In this document: positions 9,701 through 23,288 of the stretch, piece by piece
Layout of the letters: every line of letters begins with the position of its first letter
How positions within the stretch are numbered: the stretch's first letter is position 1
NCBI GenBank assembly: GCA_040954595.2
Contig: CM082585.2
Location: forward strand, 3,596,001-3,660,000
Length of the DNA stretch: 64,000 nucleotides
Direction: 5' to 3'
Source: Balanoglossus misakiensis
Taxonomy: Eukaryota > Hemichordata
The notes under the pieces: model-generated
What the model was told of the DNA's origin: nothing
Databases searched by the model: none
The model's input: the letters and a program-made list of their open reading frames with translations, nothing else
Translations under genes and position numbers: made by a program

Positions 9701-11690
9701 AGACCTCGCACAAATCCCCGCCGAGTTAGAAAGGGAACTCGCGGTGTCGTTCATTAATCAGGCGTGGTATATAACGCATAGGGATAGGAGAAGGGCGGGC
9801 GGAAAGCGGTCGTGTGTCTGAGCTTCTCCGGCGAGACCTCGCACAAATCCCCGGCCAGTTAGAAAGGGAACTCGCAGTGTCGTTCATTAAGCAGGCGTGG
9901 TATATAACGCATAGGGATAGGAGAAGGGCGGGCGGAAAGCCGTCGTGTGTCTGAGCTTCTCCGGCGAGACCTCGCACAAATCCCCGGCGAGTTAGAAAGG
10001 GAACTCGCAGTGTCGTTCATTAAGCAGGCGTGGTATATAACGCATAGGGATAGGAGAAGGGCGGGCGGAAAGCGGTCGTGTGTCTGAGCTTCTCCGGCGA
10101 GACCTCGCACAAATCCCCGACGAGTTAGAAAGGGAACTCGTGGTGTCGTTCATTAAACAGGCGTGGTATATAACGCATAGCATATAGGGATAGGAGAAGG
10201 GCGGGCGGAAAGCGGTCGTGTGTCTGAGCTTCCCCGGCGAGACCTCGCACAAATCCCCGACGAGTTAGAAAGGGAACTCGCTGTGTCGTTCATTAAGCAG
10301 GCGTGGTATATAACGCATAGGGATAGGAGAATGGCGGAAAGCGGTCGTGTGTCTGAGCTTCCCCGGCGAGACCTCGCACAAATCCCCGACAAGTTAGAAA
10401 GGGAACTCGTGGTGTCGTTCATTAAACAGGCGTGGTATATAACGCTTAGGGATAGGAGAAGGGCGGGCGGAAAGCGGTCGTGTGTCTGAGCTTCCCCGGC
10501 GAGACCACGCACAAATCCCCGCCGAGTTAGAAAGGGAAATCGTGGTGTCTTCATTAAGCAGGCGTGGTATATAACGCATAGGGATATGAGAAGGGCGGGC
10601 GGAAAGCGGTCGTGTGTCTGAGCTTCTCCGGCGAGACCTCGCACAAATCCCCGCCGAGTTAGAAAGGGAACTCGCGGTGTCGTTCATTAAGCAGGCGTGG
10701 TATATAACGCATAGGGATAGGAGAAGGGCGGGCGGAAAGCGGTCGTGTGTCTGACCTACCCCGGCGAGACCTCGCACAAATCCCCGCCGAGTTAGAAAGG
10801 GAACTCGCGGTGTCGTTCATCAAGCAGGCGTGGTATATAACGCATAGGGATAGGAGAAGGGCGGGCGGAAAGCGGTCGTGTGTCTGAGCTTCTCCGGCGA
10901 GACCTCGCACAAATCCCCGGCGAGTTAGAAATGGAACTCGTGGTGTCGTTCATTAAACAGGCGTGGTATATAACGCATAGCATATAGGGATAGGAGAAGG
11001 GCGGGCGGAAAGCGGTCGTGTGTCTGAGCTTCCCCGGCGAGACCTCGCACAAATCCCCGACGAGTTAGAAAGGGAACTCGCTGTGTCGTTCATTAAGCAG
11101 GCGTGGTATATAACGCATAGGGATAGGAGAATGGCGGAAAGCGGTCGTGTGTCTGAGCTTCCCCGGCGAGACCTCGCACAAATCCCCGACAAGTTAGAAA
11201 GGGAACTCGTGGTGTCGTTCATTAAACAGGCGTGGTATATAACGCTTAGGGATAGGAGAAGGGCGGGCGGAAAGCGGTCGTGTGTCTGAGCTTCTCCGGC
11301 GAGACCTCGCACAAATCCCCGACGAGTTAGAAAGGGAACTCGTGGTGTCATTCATTAAACAGGCGTGGTATATAACGCATAGGGATAGGAGAAGGGCGGG
11401 CGGAAAGCGGTCGTGTGTCTGAGCTACCCCGGCGAGACCTCGCACAAATCACGCCGAGTTAGAAAGGGAACTCGTGGTGTCTTTCATTAAACAGGCGTGG
11501 TATATAACGCATAGGGATAGGAGAAGGGCGGGCGGAAAGCGGTCGTGTGTCTGAGCTTCTCCGGCGAGACCTCGCACAAATCCCCGCCGAGTTAGAAAGG
11601 GAACTCGCGGTGTCGTTCATTAAGCAGGCGTGGTATATAACGCATAGGGATAGGAGAAGGGCGGGCGGAAAGCGGTCGTGTGTCTGAGCT
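6760..11690 (+). repeat. Large duplicated block B, copy 1 (B1)
   Basis: The block matches 32005-36935 at a constant displacement of 25245 bp. Differences found include one near 7166 (GTCGTCTGTC for GTCGTGTGTC) and one near 9594 (AAGATAG for AAGTTAG). It contains a marker pair in which GAGAAGGCGGG has lost one G (near 7543). That marker recurs in only four places (near 7543, 32788, 38893 and 51088) and traces four copies of this neighbourhood. The match ends at 11690, where one copy has TTCTCC and the other TACCCC. Confidence 0.88.
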
Positions 11691-14136
11691 TCTCCGGCGA
11701 GACCTCGCACAAATCCCCGCCGAGTTAGAAAGGGAACTCGCGGTGTCGTTCATTAAGCAGGCGTGGTATATAACGCATAGGGATAGGAGAAGGGCGGGCG
11801 GAAAGCGGTCGTGTGTCTGAGCTTCTCCGGCGAGACCTCGCACAAATCCCCGGCGAGTTAGAAAGGGAACTCGCAGTGTCGTTCATTAAGCAGGCGTGGT
11901 ATATAACGCATAGGGATAGGAGAAGGGCGGGCGGAAAGCGGTCGTGTGTCTGAGCTTCTCCGGCGAGACCTCGCACAATTCCCCGACGAGATAGAAAGGG
12001 AACTCGCGGTGTCGTTCATTAAGCAGGCGTGGTATATAACGCATAGGGATAGGAGAAGGGCGGGCGGAAAGCCGTCGTGTGTCTGAGCTTCTCCGGCGAG
12101 ACCTCGCACAAATCCCCGCCGAGTTAGAAAGGGAACTCGCGGTGTCGTTCATTAAGCAGGCGTGGTATATAACGCATAGGGATAGGAGAAGGGCGGGCGG
12201 AAAGCGGTCGTGTGTCTGAGCTTCTCCGGCGAGACCTCGCACAAATCCCCGGCGAGTTAGAAAGGGAACTCGCAGTGTCGTTCATTAAGCAGGCGTGGTA
12301 TATAACGCATAGGGATAGGAGAAGGGCGGGCGGAAAGCGGTCGTGTGTCTGAGCTTCTCCGGCGAGACCTCGCACAATTCCCCGACGAGATAGAAAGGGA
12401 ACTCGCGGTGTCGTTCATTAAGCAGGCGTGGTATATAACGCATAGGGATAGGAGAAGGGCGGGCGGAAAGCCGTCGTGTGTCTGAGCTTCTCCGGCGAGA
12501 CCTCGCACAAATCCCCGCCGAGTTAGAAAGGGAACTCGCGGTGTCGTTCATTAAGCAGGCGTGGTATATAACGCATAGGGATAGGAGAAGGGCGGGCGGA
12601 GAGCGGTCGTGTGTCTGAGCTTCTCCGGCGAGACCTCGCACAAATCCCCGGCGAGTTAGAAAGGGAACTCGCAGTGTCGTTCATCAAGCAGGCGTGGTAT
12701 ATAACGCATAGGGATAGGAGAAGGGCGGGCGGAAAGCGGTCGTGTGTCTGAGCTTCTCCGGCGAGACCTCGCACAAATCCCCGACGAGTTAGAAAGGGAA
12801 CTCGTGGTGTCGTTCATTAAACAGGCGTGGTATATAACGCATAGGGATAGGAGAAGGGCGGGCGGAAAGCGGTCGTGTGTCTGAGCTTCTCCGGCGAGAC
12901 CTCGCACAAATCCCCGGCGAGTTAGAAAGGGAACTCGCAGTGTCGTTCATTAAGCAGGCGTGGTATATAACGCATAGGGATAGGAGAAGGGCGGGCGGAA
13001 AGCGGTCGTGTGTCTGAGCTTCTCCGGCGAGACCTCGCACAAATCCCCGACGAGTTAGAAAGGGAACTCGTGGTGTCGTTCATTAAACAGGCGTGGTATA
13101 TAACGCATAGGGATAGGAGAAGGGCGGGCGGAAAGCGGTCGTGTGTCTGAGCTTCTCCGGCGAGACCTCGCACAAATCCCCGACGAGTTAGAAAGGGAAC
13201 TCGTGGTGTCGTTCATTAAACAGGCGTGGTATATAACGCATAGGGATAGGAGAAGGGCGGGCGGAAAGCGGTCGTGTGTCTGAGCTTCTCCGACGAGACC
13301 TCGCACAAATCCCCGACGAGTTAGAAAGGGAACTCGTGGTGTCGTTCATTAAACAGGCGTGGTATATAACGCATAGGGATAGGAGAAGGGCGGGCGGAAA
13401 GCGGTCGTGTGTCTGAGCTACCCCGGCGAGACCTCGCACAAATCACGCCGAGTTAGAAAGGGAACTCGTGGTGTCGTTCATTAAACAGGCGTGGTATATA
13501 ACGCATAGGGATAGGAAAAGGGCGGGCGGAAAGCGGTCGTGTGTCTGAGCTTCTCCGGCGAGACCTCGCACAAATCCCCGCCGAGTTAGAAAGGGAACTC
13601 GCGGTGTCGTTCATTAAGCAGGCGTGGTATATAACGCATAGGGATAGGAGAAGGGCGGGCGGAAAGCGGTCGTGTGTCTGAGCTACCCCGGCGAGACCTC
13701 GCACAAATCCCCGCCGAGTTAGAAAGGGAACTCGCGGTGTCGTTCATCAAGCAGGCGTGGTATATAACGCATAGGGATAGGAGAAGGGCGGGCGGAAAGC
13801 GGTCGTGTGTCTGAGCTTCTCCGGCGAGACCTCGCACAAATCCCCGACGAGTTAGAAAGGGAACTCGTGGTGTCGTTCATTAAACAGGCGTGGTATATAA
13901 CGCATAGCATATAGGGATAGGAGAAGGGCGGGCGGAAAGCGGTCGTGTGTCTGAGCTTCCCCGGCGAGACCTCGCACAAATCCCCGACGAGTTAGAAAGG
14001 GAACTCGCTGTGTCGTTCATTAAGCAGGCGTGGTATATAACGCATAGGGATAGGAGAATGGCGGAAAGCGGTCGTGTGTCTGAGCTTCCCCGGCGAGACC
14101 TCGCACAAATCCCCGACAAGTTAGAAAGGGAACTCG
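11675..14136 (+). repeat. 2.46-kb block, copy 1 of a 5054-bp displaced pair
   Basis: The block matches 16729-19190 at 5054 bp, exactly 38 x 133. It includes the trimer markers, the TTCTCCGACGAG unit near 13293, the GGAAAAGGG unit near 13516 and a 140-mer. It ends at 14137, where this copy has CTCGCGG and the other CTCGTGG. Confidence 0.85.
11725..12655 (+). repeat. 399-bp trimer HOR expansion
   Basis: Three monomers recur every 399 bp. The marker unit has CACAATTCCCCGACGAGATAG followed by GAAAGCCGTCG, then a CCGCCGAG unit and a CCGGCGAG/CTCGCAG unit. The marker occurs near 11980 and 12378 here, and near 16632, 17034, 17430, 19960, 20359, 21157, 21556, 42657, 44513, 47693, 54848, 56701, 61462 and 63586 elsewhere. 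Sixteen exact-type copies are present in total. Confidence 0.85.
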
Positions 14137-14703
14137 CGGTGTCGTTCATCAAGCAGGCGTGGTATATAACGCATAGGGATAGGAGAAGGGCGGGCGGAAA
14201 GCGGTCGTGTGTCTGAGCTTCTCCGGCGAGACCTCGCACAAATCCCCGACGAGTTAGAAAGGGAACTCGTGGTGTCGTTCATTAAACAGGCGTGGTATAT
14301 AACGCATAGGGATAGGAGAAGGGCGGGCGGAAAGCGGTCGTGTGTCTGAGCTTCCCCGGCGAGACCTCGCACAAATCCCCGACGAGTTAGAAAGGGAACT
14401 CGCTGTGTCGTTCATTAAGCAGGCGTGGTATATAACGCATAGGGATAGGAGAATGGCGGAAAGCGGTCGTGTGTCTGAGCTTCCCCGGCGAGACCTCGCA
14501 CAAATCCCCGACAAGTTAGAAAGGGAACTCGTGGTGTCGTTCATTAAACAGGCGTGGTATATAACGCTTAGGGATAGGAGAAGGGCGGGCGGAAAGCGGT
14601 CGTGTGTCTGAGCTTCTCCGGCGAGACCTCGCACAAATCCCCGACGAGTTAGAAAGGGAACTCGTGGTGTCGTTCATTAAACAGGCGTGGTATATAACGC
14701 ATA

Positions 14704-16360
14704 GGGATGGATAGGAGAAGGGCGGGCGGAAAGCGGTCGTGTGTCTGAGCTTCTCCGGCGAGACCTCGCACAAATCCCCGCCGAGTTAGAAAGGGAACTC
14801 GCGGTGTCGTTCATTAAGCAGGCGTGGTTTATAACGCATAGGGATAGGAGAAGGGCGGGCGGAAAGCGGTCGTGTGTCTGAGCTTCCCCGGCGAGACCTC
14901 GCACAAATCACCGCCGAGTTAGAAAGGGAACTCGAGGTGTCGTTCATTAAGCAGGCGTGGTATATAACGCATAGGGATAGGAGAATGGCTGGCGGAAAGC
15001 GGTCGTGTGTCTGAGCTTCCCCGGCGAGACCTCGCACAAATCCCCGACGAGTTAGAAAGGGAACTCGCAGTGTCGTTCATTAAGCAGGCGTGGTATATAA
15101 CGCATAGGGATAGGAGAAGGGCGGGCGGTAAGCGGTCGTGTGTCTGAGCTTCCCCGGCGAGACCTCGCACAAATCCCCGACGAGTTAGAAAGGGAACTCG
15201 CAGTGTCGTTCATTAAGAAGGCGTGGTATATAACGCATAGGGATATGAGAAGGGCGGGCGGAAAGCTGTCGTGTGTCTGAGCTTCTCCGGCGAGACCTCG
15301 CACAAATCCCCGACGAGTTAGAAAGAGAACTCGCAGTGTCGTTCATTAAGCAGGCGTGGTATATAACGCATAGGGATAGGAGAAGGGCGGGCGAAAAGCG
15401 GTCGTGTGTCTGAGCTTCTCCGGCGAGACCTCGCACAAATCCCCGCCGAGTTAGAAAGGGAACTCGCGGTGTCGTTCATTAAGCAGGCATGGTATTTAAC
15501 GCATAGGGATATGAGAAGAGCGGGCGGAAAGCGGTCGTGTGTCTGAGCTTCCCCGGCGAGACCACGCACAAATCCCCGCCGAGTTAGAAAGGGAACTCTC
15601 AGTGTCGTTCATTAAGCGGGCGTGGTATATAACGCATAGGGATAGGAGAAGGGCAGGCGGAAAGCCGTCGTGTGTCTGAGCTTCTCCGGCGAGACCTCGC
15701 ACAAATCCCCGACGAGTTAGAAAGAGAACTCGCAGTGTCGTTCATTAAGCAGGCGTGGTATATAACGCATAGGGATAGGAGAAGGGCGGGCGAAAAGCGG
15801 TCGTGTGTCTGAGCTTCTCCGGCGAGACCTCGCACAAATCCCCGCCGAGTTAGAAAGGGAACTCGCGGTGTCGTTCATAAGCAGGCATGGTATATAACGC
15901 ATAGGGATATGAGAAGAGCGGGCGGAAAGCCGTCGTGTGTCTGAGCTTCCCCGGCGAGACCACGCACAAATCCCCGCCGAGTTAGTAAGGGAACTCGTGG
16001 TGTCTTCATTAAGCAGGCGTGGTATATAACGCATAGGGATATGAGAAGAACGGGCGGATAGCCGTCGTGTGCCTGAGCTTCCCCGGCGAGACCACGCACA
16101 AATCCCCGCCGAGTTAGAAAGGGAACTCTCAGTGTCGTTCATTAAGCGGGCGTGGTATATAACGCATAGGGATAGGAGAAGGGCGGGCGGAAAGCGGTCG
16201 TGTGTCTGAGCTTCTCCGGCGAGACCTCGCACAAATCCCCGACGAGTTAGAAAGAGAACTCGCAGTGTCGTTCATTAAGCAGGCGTGGTATATAACGAAT
16301 AGGGATAGGAGAAGGGCGGGCGAAAAGCGGTCGTGTGTCTGAGCTTCTCCGGCGAGACCT
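14704..16360 (+). repeat. Most diverged stretch of the array
   Basis: About twelve monomers carry many changes seen rarely or nowhere else. They include a 4-base insertion giving GGGATGGATAGG (near 14709), GGTTTATAAC (14828), ATCACCGCC (14909), AATGGCTGGCGG (14985), GCGGTAAGC (15127), AAGAAGGCG (15217), GCATGGTATTTAAC (15488), GAGAAGAACGGGCGGATAG (near 16050) and the GACCACGC form of dyad 1 in three units. Flanking blocks on both sides are highly homogenised. The likely reading is an older remnant that escaped recent homogenisation. Confidence 0.75.
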
Positions 16361-16728
16361 CGCACAAATCCCCGGCGAGTTAGAAAGGGAACTCGCGGTG
16401 TCGTTCATTAAACAGGCGTGGTATATAACGCATAGGGATAGGAGAAGGGCGGGCGGAAAGCGGTCGTGTGTCTGAGCTTCTCCGGCGAGACCTCGCACAA
16501 ATCCCCGCCGAGTTAGAAAGGGAACTCGCGGTGTCGTTCATTAAGCAGGCGTGGTATATAACGCATAGGGATAGGAGAAGGGCGGGCGGAAAGCGGTCGT
16601 GTGTCTGAGCTACCCCGGCGAGACCTCGCACAATTCCCCGACGAGATAGAAAGGGAACTCGCTGTGTCGTTCATTAAGCAGGCGTGGTATATAACGCATA
16701 GGGATAGGAGAAGGGCGGGCGGAAAGCC

Positions 16729-19190
16729 GTCGTGTGTCTGAGCTTCTCCGGCGAGACCTCGCACAAATCCCCGCCGAGTTAGAAAGGGAATTCGCGGTGT
16801 CGTTCATTAAGCAGGCGTGGTATATAACGCATAGGGATAGGAGAAGGGCGGGCGGAAAGCGGTCGTGTGTCTGAGCTTCTCCGGCGAGACCTCGCACAAA
16901 TCCCCGGCGAGTTAGAAAGGGAACTCGCAGTGTCGTTCATTAAGCAGGCGTGGTATATAACGCATAGGGATAGGAGAAGGGCGGGCGGAAAGCGGTCGTG
17001 TGTCTGAGCTTCTCCGGCGAGACCTCGCACAATTCCCCGACGAGATAGAAAGGGAACTCGCGGTGTCGTTCATTAAGCAGGCGTGGTATATAACGCATAG
17101 GGATAGGAGAAGGGCGGGCGGAAAGCCGTCGTGTGTCTGAGCTTCTCCGGCGAGACCTCGCACAAATCCCCGCCGAGTTAGAAAGGGAACTCGCGGTGTC
17201 GTTCATTAAGCAGGCGTGGTATATAACGCATAGGGATAGGAGAAGGGCGGGCGGAAAGCGGTCGTGTGTCTGAGCTTCTCCGGCGAGACCTCGCACAAAT
17301 CCCCGGCGAGTTAGAAAGGGAACTCGCAGTGTCGTTCATTAAGCAGGCGTGGTATATAACGCATAGGGATAGGAGAAGGGCGGGCGGAAAGCGGTCGTGT
17401 GTCTGAGCTTCTCCGGCGAGACCTCGCACAATTCCCCGACGAGATAGAAAGGGAACTCGCGGTGTCGTTCATTAAGCAGGCGTGGTATATAACGCATAGG
17501 GATAGGAGAAGGGCGGGCGGAAAGCGGTCGTGTGTCTGAGCTTCTCCGGCGAGACCTCGCACAAATCCCCGCCGAGTTAGAAAGGGAACTCGCGGTGTCG
17601 TTCATTAAGCAGGCGTGGTATATAACGCATAGGGATAGGAGAAGGGCGGGCGGAGAGCGGTCGTGTGTCTGAGCTTCTCCGGCGAGACCTCGCACAAATC
17701 CCCGGCGAGTTAGAAAGGGAACTCGCAGTGTCGTTCATCAAGCAGGCGTGGTATATAACGCATAGGGATAGGAGAAGGGCGGGCGGAAAGCGGTCGTGTG
17801 TCTGAGCTTCTCCGGCGAGACCTCGCACAAATCCCCGACGAGTTAGAAAGGGAACTCGTGGTGTCGTTCATTAAACAGGCGTGGTATATAACGCATAGGG
17901 ATAGGAGAAGGGCGGGCGGAAAGCGGTCGTGTGTCTGAGCTTCTCCGGCGAGACCTCGCACAAATCCCCGGCGAGTTAGAAAGGGAACTCGCAGTGTCGT
18001 TCATTAAGCAGGCGTGGTATATAACGCATAGGGATAGGAGAAGGGCGGGCGGAAAGCGGTCGTGTGTCTGAGCTTCTCCGGCGAGACCTCGCACAAATCC
18101 CCGACGAGTTAGAAAGGGAACTCGTGGTGTCGTTCATTAAACAGGCGTGGTATATAACGCATAGGGATAGGAGAAGGGCGGGCGGAAAGCGGTCGTGTGT
18201 CTGAACTTCTCCGGCGAGACCTCGCACAAATCCCCGACGAGTTAGAAAGGGAACTCGTGGTGTCGTTCATTAAACAGGCGTGGTATATAACGCATAGGGA
18301 TAGGAGAAGGGCGGGCGGAAAGCGGTCGTGTGTCTGAGCTTCTCCGACGAGACCTCGCACAAATCCCCGACGAGTTAGAAAGGGAACTCGTGGTGTCGTT
18401 CATTAAACAGGCGTGGTATATAACGCATAGGGATAGGAGAAGGGCGGGCGGAAAGCGGTCGTGTGTCTGAGCTACCCCGGCGAGACCTCGCACAAATCAC
18501 GCCGAGTTAGAAAGGGAACTCGTGGTGTCGTTCATTAAACAGGCGTGGTATATAACGCATAGGGATAGGAAAAGGGCGGGCGGAAAGCGGTCGTGTGTCT
18601 GAGCTTCTCCGGCGAGACCTCGCACAAATCCCCGCCGAGTTAGAAAGGGAACTCGCGGTGTCGTTCATTAAGCAGGCGTGGTATATAACGCATAGGGATA
18701 GGAGAAGGGCGGGCGGAAAGCGGTCGTGTGTCTGAGCTACCCCGGCGAGACCTCGCACAAATCCCCGCCGAGTTAGAAAGGGAACTCGCGGTGTCGTTCA
18801 TCAAGCAGGCGTGGTATATAACGCATAGGGATAGGAGAAGGGCGGGCGGAAAGCGGTCGTGTGTCTGAGCTTCTCCGGCGAGACCTCGCACAAATCCCCG
18901 ACGAGTTAGAAAGGGAACTCGTGGTGTCGTTCATTAAACAGGCGTGGTATATAACGCATAGCATATAGGGATAGGAGAAGGGCGGGCGGAAAGCGGTCGT
19001 GTGTCTGAGCTTCCCCGGCGAGACCTCGCACAAATCCCCGACGAGTTAGAAAGGGAACTCGCTGTGTCGTTCATTAAGCAGGCGTGGTATATAACGCATA
19101 GGGATAGGAGAATGGCGGAAAGCGGTCGTGTGTCTGAGCTTCCCCGGCGAGACCTCGCACAAATCCCCGACAAGTTAGAAAGGGAACTCG
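16729..19190 (+). repeat. 2.46-kb block, copy 2 of a 5054-bp displaced pair
   Basis: This is the second copy of 11675-14136. Its subsection 17530-18581 appears a third time at 21654-22705 (displacement 4124 bp), carrying the GGAGAGCGG and ATCACGCC units in the same order. Confidence 0.85.
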
Positions 19191-19474
19191 TGGTGTCGTT
19201 CATTAAACAGGCGTGGTATATAACGCTTAGGGATAGGAGAAGGGCGGGCGGAAAGTGGTCGTGTGTCTGAGCTTCCCCGGCGAGACCACGCACAAATCCC
19301 CGCCGAGTTAGAAAGGGAACTCGTGGTGTCTTCATTAAGCAGGCGTGGTATATAACGCATAGGGATATGAGAAGAGCGGGCGGATAGCCGTCGTGTGCCT
19401 GAGCTTCCCCGGCGAGACCACGCACAAATCCCCGCCGAGTTAGAAAGGGAACTCTCAGTGTCGTTCATTAAGCG

Positions 19475-21966
19475 GGCGTGGTATATAACGCATAGGGATA
19501 GGAGAAGGGCGGGCGGAAAGCGGTCGTGTGTCTGAGCTTCTCCGGCGAGACCTCGCACAAATCCCCGACGAGATAGAAAGGGAACTCGCGGTGTCGTTCA
19601 TTAAGCAGGCGTGGTATATAACGCATAGGGATAGGAGAAGGGCGGGCGGAAAGCCGTCGTGTTTCTGAGCTTCTCCGGCGAGACCTCGCACAAATCCCCG
19701 CCGAGTTAGAAAGGGAATTCGCGGTGTCGTTCATTAAGCAGGCGTGGTATATAACGCATAGGGATAGGAGAAGGGCGGGCGGAAAGCGGTCGTGTGTCTG
19801 AGCTTCTCCGGCGAGACCTCGCACAAATCCCCGGCGAGTTAGAAAGGGAACTCGCAGTGTCGTTCATTAAGCAGGCGTGGTATATAACGCATAGGGATAG
19901 GAGAAGGGCGGGCGGAAAGCGGTCGTGTGTCTGAGCTTCTCCGGCGAGACCTCGCACAATTCCCCGACGAGATAGAAAGGGAACTCGCGGTGTCGTTCAT
20001 TAAGCAGGCGTGGTATATAACGCATAGGGATAGGAGAAGGGCGGGCGGAAAGCCGTCGTGTGTCTGAGCTTCTCCGGCGAGACCTCGCACAAATCCCCGC
20101 CGAGTTAGAAAGGGAACTCGCGGTGTCGTTCATTAAGCAGGCGTGGTATATAACGCATAGCGATAGGAGAAGGGCGGGCGGAAAGCGGTCGTGTGTCTGA
20201 GCTTCTCCGGCGAGACCTCGCACAAATCCCCGGCGAGTTAGAAAGGGAACTCGCAGTGTCGTTCATTAAGCAGGCGTGGTATATAACGCATAGGGATAGG
20301 AGAAGGGCGGGCGGAAAGCGGTCGTGTGTCTGAGCTTCTCCGGCGAGACCTCGCACAATTCCCCGACGAGATAGAAAGGGAACTCGCGGTGTCGTTCATT
20401 AAGCAGGCGTGGTATATAACGCATAGGGATAGGAGAAGGGCGGGCGGAAAGCCGTCGTGTGTCTGAGCTTCTCCTGCGAGACCTCGCACAAATCCCCGCC
20501 GAGTTAGAAAGGGAACTCGCGGTGTCGTTCATTAAGCAGGCGTGGTATATAACGCATTGGGATAGGAGAAGGGCGGGCGGAGAGCGGTCGTGTGTCTGAG
20601 CTTCTCCGGCGAGACCTCGCACAAATCCCCGGCGAGTTAGAAAGGGAACTCGCAGTGTCGTTCATCAAGCAGGCGTGGTATATAACGCATAGGGATAGGA
20701 GAAGGGCGGGCGGAAAGCGGTCGTGTGTCTGAGCTTCTCCGGCGAGACCTCGCACAAATCCCCGACGAGATAGAAAGGGAACTCGCGGTGTCGTTCATTA
20801 AGCAGGCGTGGTATATAACGCATAGGGATAGGAGAAGGGCGGGCGGAAAGCCGTCGTGTTTCTGAGCTTCTCCGGCGAGACCTCGCACAAATCCCCGCCG
20901 AGTTAGAAAGGGAATTCGCGGTGTCGTTCATTAAGCAGGCGTGGTATATAACGCATAGGGATAGGAGAAGGGCGGGCGGAAAGCGGTCGTGTGTCTGAGC
21001 TTCTCCGGCGAGACCTCGCACAAATCCCCGGCGAGTTAGAAAGGGAACTCGCAGTGTCGTTCATTAAGCAGGCGTGGTATATAACGCATAGGGATAGGAG
21101 AAGGGCGGGCGGAAAGCGGTCGTGTGTCTGAGCTTCTCCGGCGAGACCTCGCACAATTCCCCGACGAGATAGAAAGGGAACTCGCGGTGTCGTTCATTAA
21201 GCAGGCGTGGTATATAACGCATAGGGATAGGAGAAGGGCGGGCGGAAAGCCGTCGTGTGTCTGAGCTTCTCCGGCGAGACCTCGCACAAATCCCCGCCGA
21301 GTTAGAAAGGGAACTCGCGGTGTCGTTCATTAAGCAGGCGTGGTATATAACGCATAGCGATAGGAGAAGGGCGGGCGGAAAGCGGTCGTGTGTCTGAGCT
21401 TCTCCGGCGAGACCTCGCACAAATCCCCGGCGAGTTAGAAAGGGAACTCGCAGTGTCGTTCATTAAGCAGGCGTGGTATATAACGCATAGGGATAGGAGA
21501 AGGGCGGGCGGAAAGCGGTCGTGTGTCTGAGCTTCTCCGGCGAGACCTCGCACAATTCCCCGACGAGATAGAAAGGGAACTCGCGGTGTCGTTCATTAAG
21601 CAGGCGTGGTATATAACGCATAGGGATAGGAGAAGGGCGGGCGGAAAGCCGTCGTGTGTCTGAGCTTCTCCTGCGAGACCTCGCACAAATCCCCGCCGAG
21701 TTAGAAAGGGAACTCGCGGTGTCGTTCATTAAGCAGGCGTGGTATATAACGCATTGGGATAGGAGAAGGGCGGGCGGAGAGCGGTCGTGTGTCTGAGCTT
21801 CTCCGGCGAGACCTCGCACAAATCCCCGGCGAGTTAGAAAGGGAACTCGCAGTGTCGTTCATCAAGCAGGCGTGGTATATAACGCATAGGGATAGGAGAA
21901 GGGCGGGCGGAAAGCGGTCGTGTGTCTGAGCTTCTCCGGCGAGACCTCGCACAAATCCCCGACGAG
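19475..21966 (+). repeat. 1197-bp 9-mer HOR, about 2.1 copies
   Basis: 19475-20671 and 20672-21868 carry the same nine 133-bp monomers, continuing to 21966. Each 9-mer is itself three variants of the 399-bp trimer. Distinguishing markers are CGTCGTGTTTCTGAG (near 19660 and 20857), GCATAGCGATAGG (20155 and 21352) and GCATTGGGATAGG with GGAGAGCGG (20553 and 21750). Confidence 0.87.
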
Positions 21967-23288
21967 TTAGAAAGGGAACTCGTGGTGTCGTTCATTAAAC
22001 AGGCGTGGTATATAACGCATAGGGATAGGAGAAGGGCGGGCGGAAAGCGGTCGTGTGTCTGAGCTTCTCCGGCGAGACCTCGCACAAATCCCCGGCGAGT
22101 TAGAAAGGGAACTCGCAGTGTCGTTCATTAAGCAGGCGTGGTATATAACGCATAGGGATAGGAGAAGGGCGGGCGGAAAGCGGTCGTGTGTCTGAGCTTC
22201 TCCGGCGAGACCTCGCACAAATCCCCGACGAGTTAGAAAGGGAACTCGTGGTGTCGTTCATTAAACAGGCGTGGTATATAACGCATAGGGATAGGAGAAG
22301 GGCGGGCGGAAAGCGGTCGTGTGTCTGAGCTTCTCCGGCGAGACCTCGCACAAATCCCCGACGAGTTAGAAAGGGAACTCGTGGTGTCGTTCATTAAACA
22401 GGCGTGGTATATAACGCATAGGGATAGGAGAAGGCCGGGCGGAAAGCGGTCGTGTGTCTGAGCTTCCCCGGCGAGACCTCGCACAAATCCCCGACGAGTT
22501 AGAAAGGGAACTCGTGGTGTCGTTCATTAAACAGGCGTGGTATATAACGCATAGGGATAGGAGAAGGGCGGGCGGAAAGCGGTCGTGTGTCTGAGCTACC
22601 CCGGCGAGACCTCGCACAAATCACGCCGAGTTAGAAAGGGAACTCGTGGTGTCGTTCATTAAACAGGCGTGGTATATAACGCATAGGGATAGGAGAAGGG
22701 CGGGCGGATAGCCGTCGTGTGCCTGAGCTTCCCCGGCGAGACCACGCACAAATCCCCGCCGAGTTAGAAAGGGAACTCTCAGTGTCGTTCATTAAGCGGG
22801 CGTGGTATATAACGCATAGGGATAGGAGAAGGGCGGGCGGAAAGTGGTCGTGTGTCTGAGCTTCTCCGGCGAGACCTCGCACAAATCCCCGACGAGTTAG
22901 AAAGAGAACTCGCAGTGTCGTTCATTAAGCAGGCGTGGTATATAACGAATAGGGATAGGAGAAGGGCGGGCGAAAAGCGGTCGTGTGTCTGAGCTTCTCC
23001 GGCGAGACCTCGCACAAATCCCCGGCGAGTTAGAAAGGGAACTCGCGGTGTCGTTCATTAAACAGGCGTGGTATATAACGCATAGCATATAGGGATAGGA
23101 GAAGGGCGGGCGGAAAGCGGTCGTGTGTCTGAGCTTCCCCGGCGAGACCTCGCACAAATCCCCGACGAGTTAGAAAGGGAACTCGCTGTGTCGTTCATTA
23201 AGCAGGCGTGGTATATAACGCATAGGGATAGGAGAATGGCGGAAAGCGGTCGTGTGTCTGAGCTTCCCCGGCGAGACCTCGCACAAAT

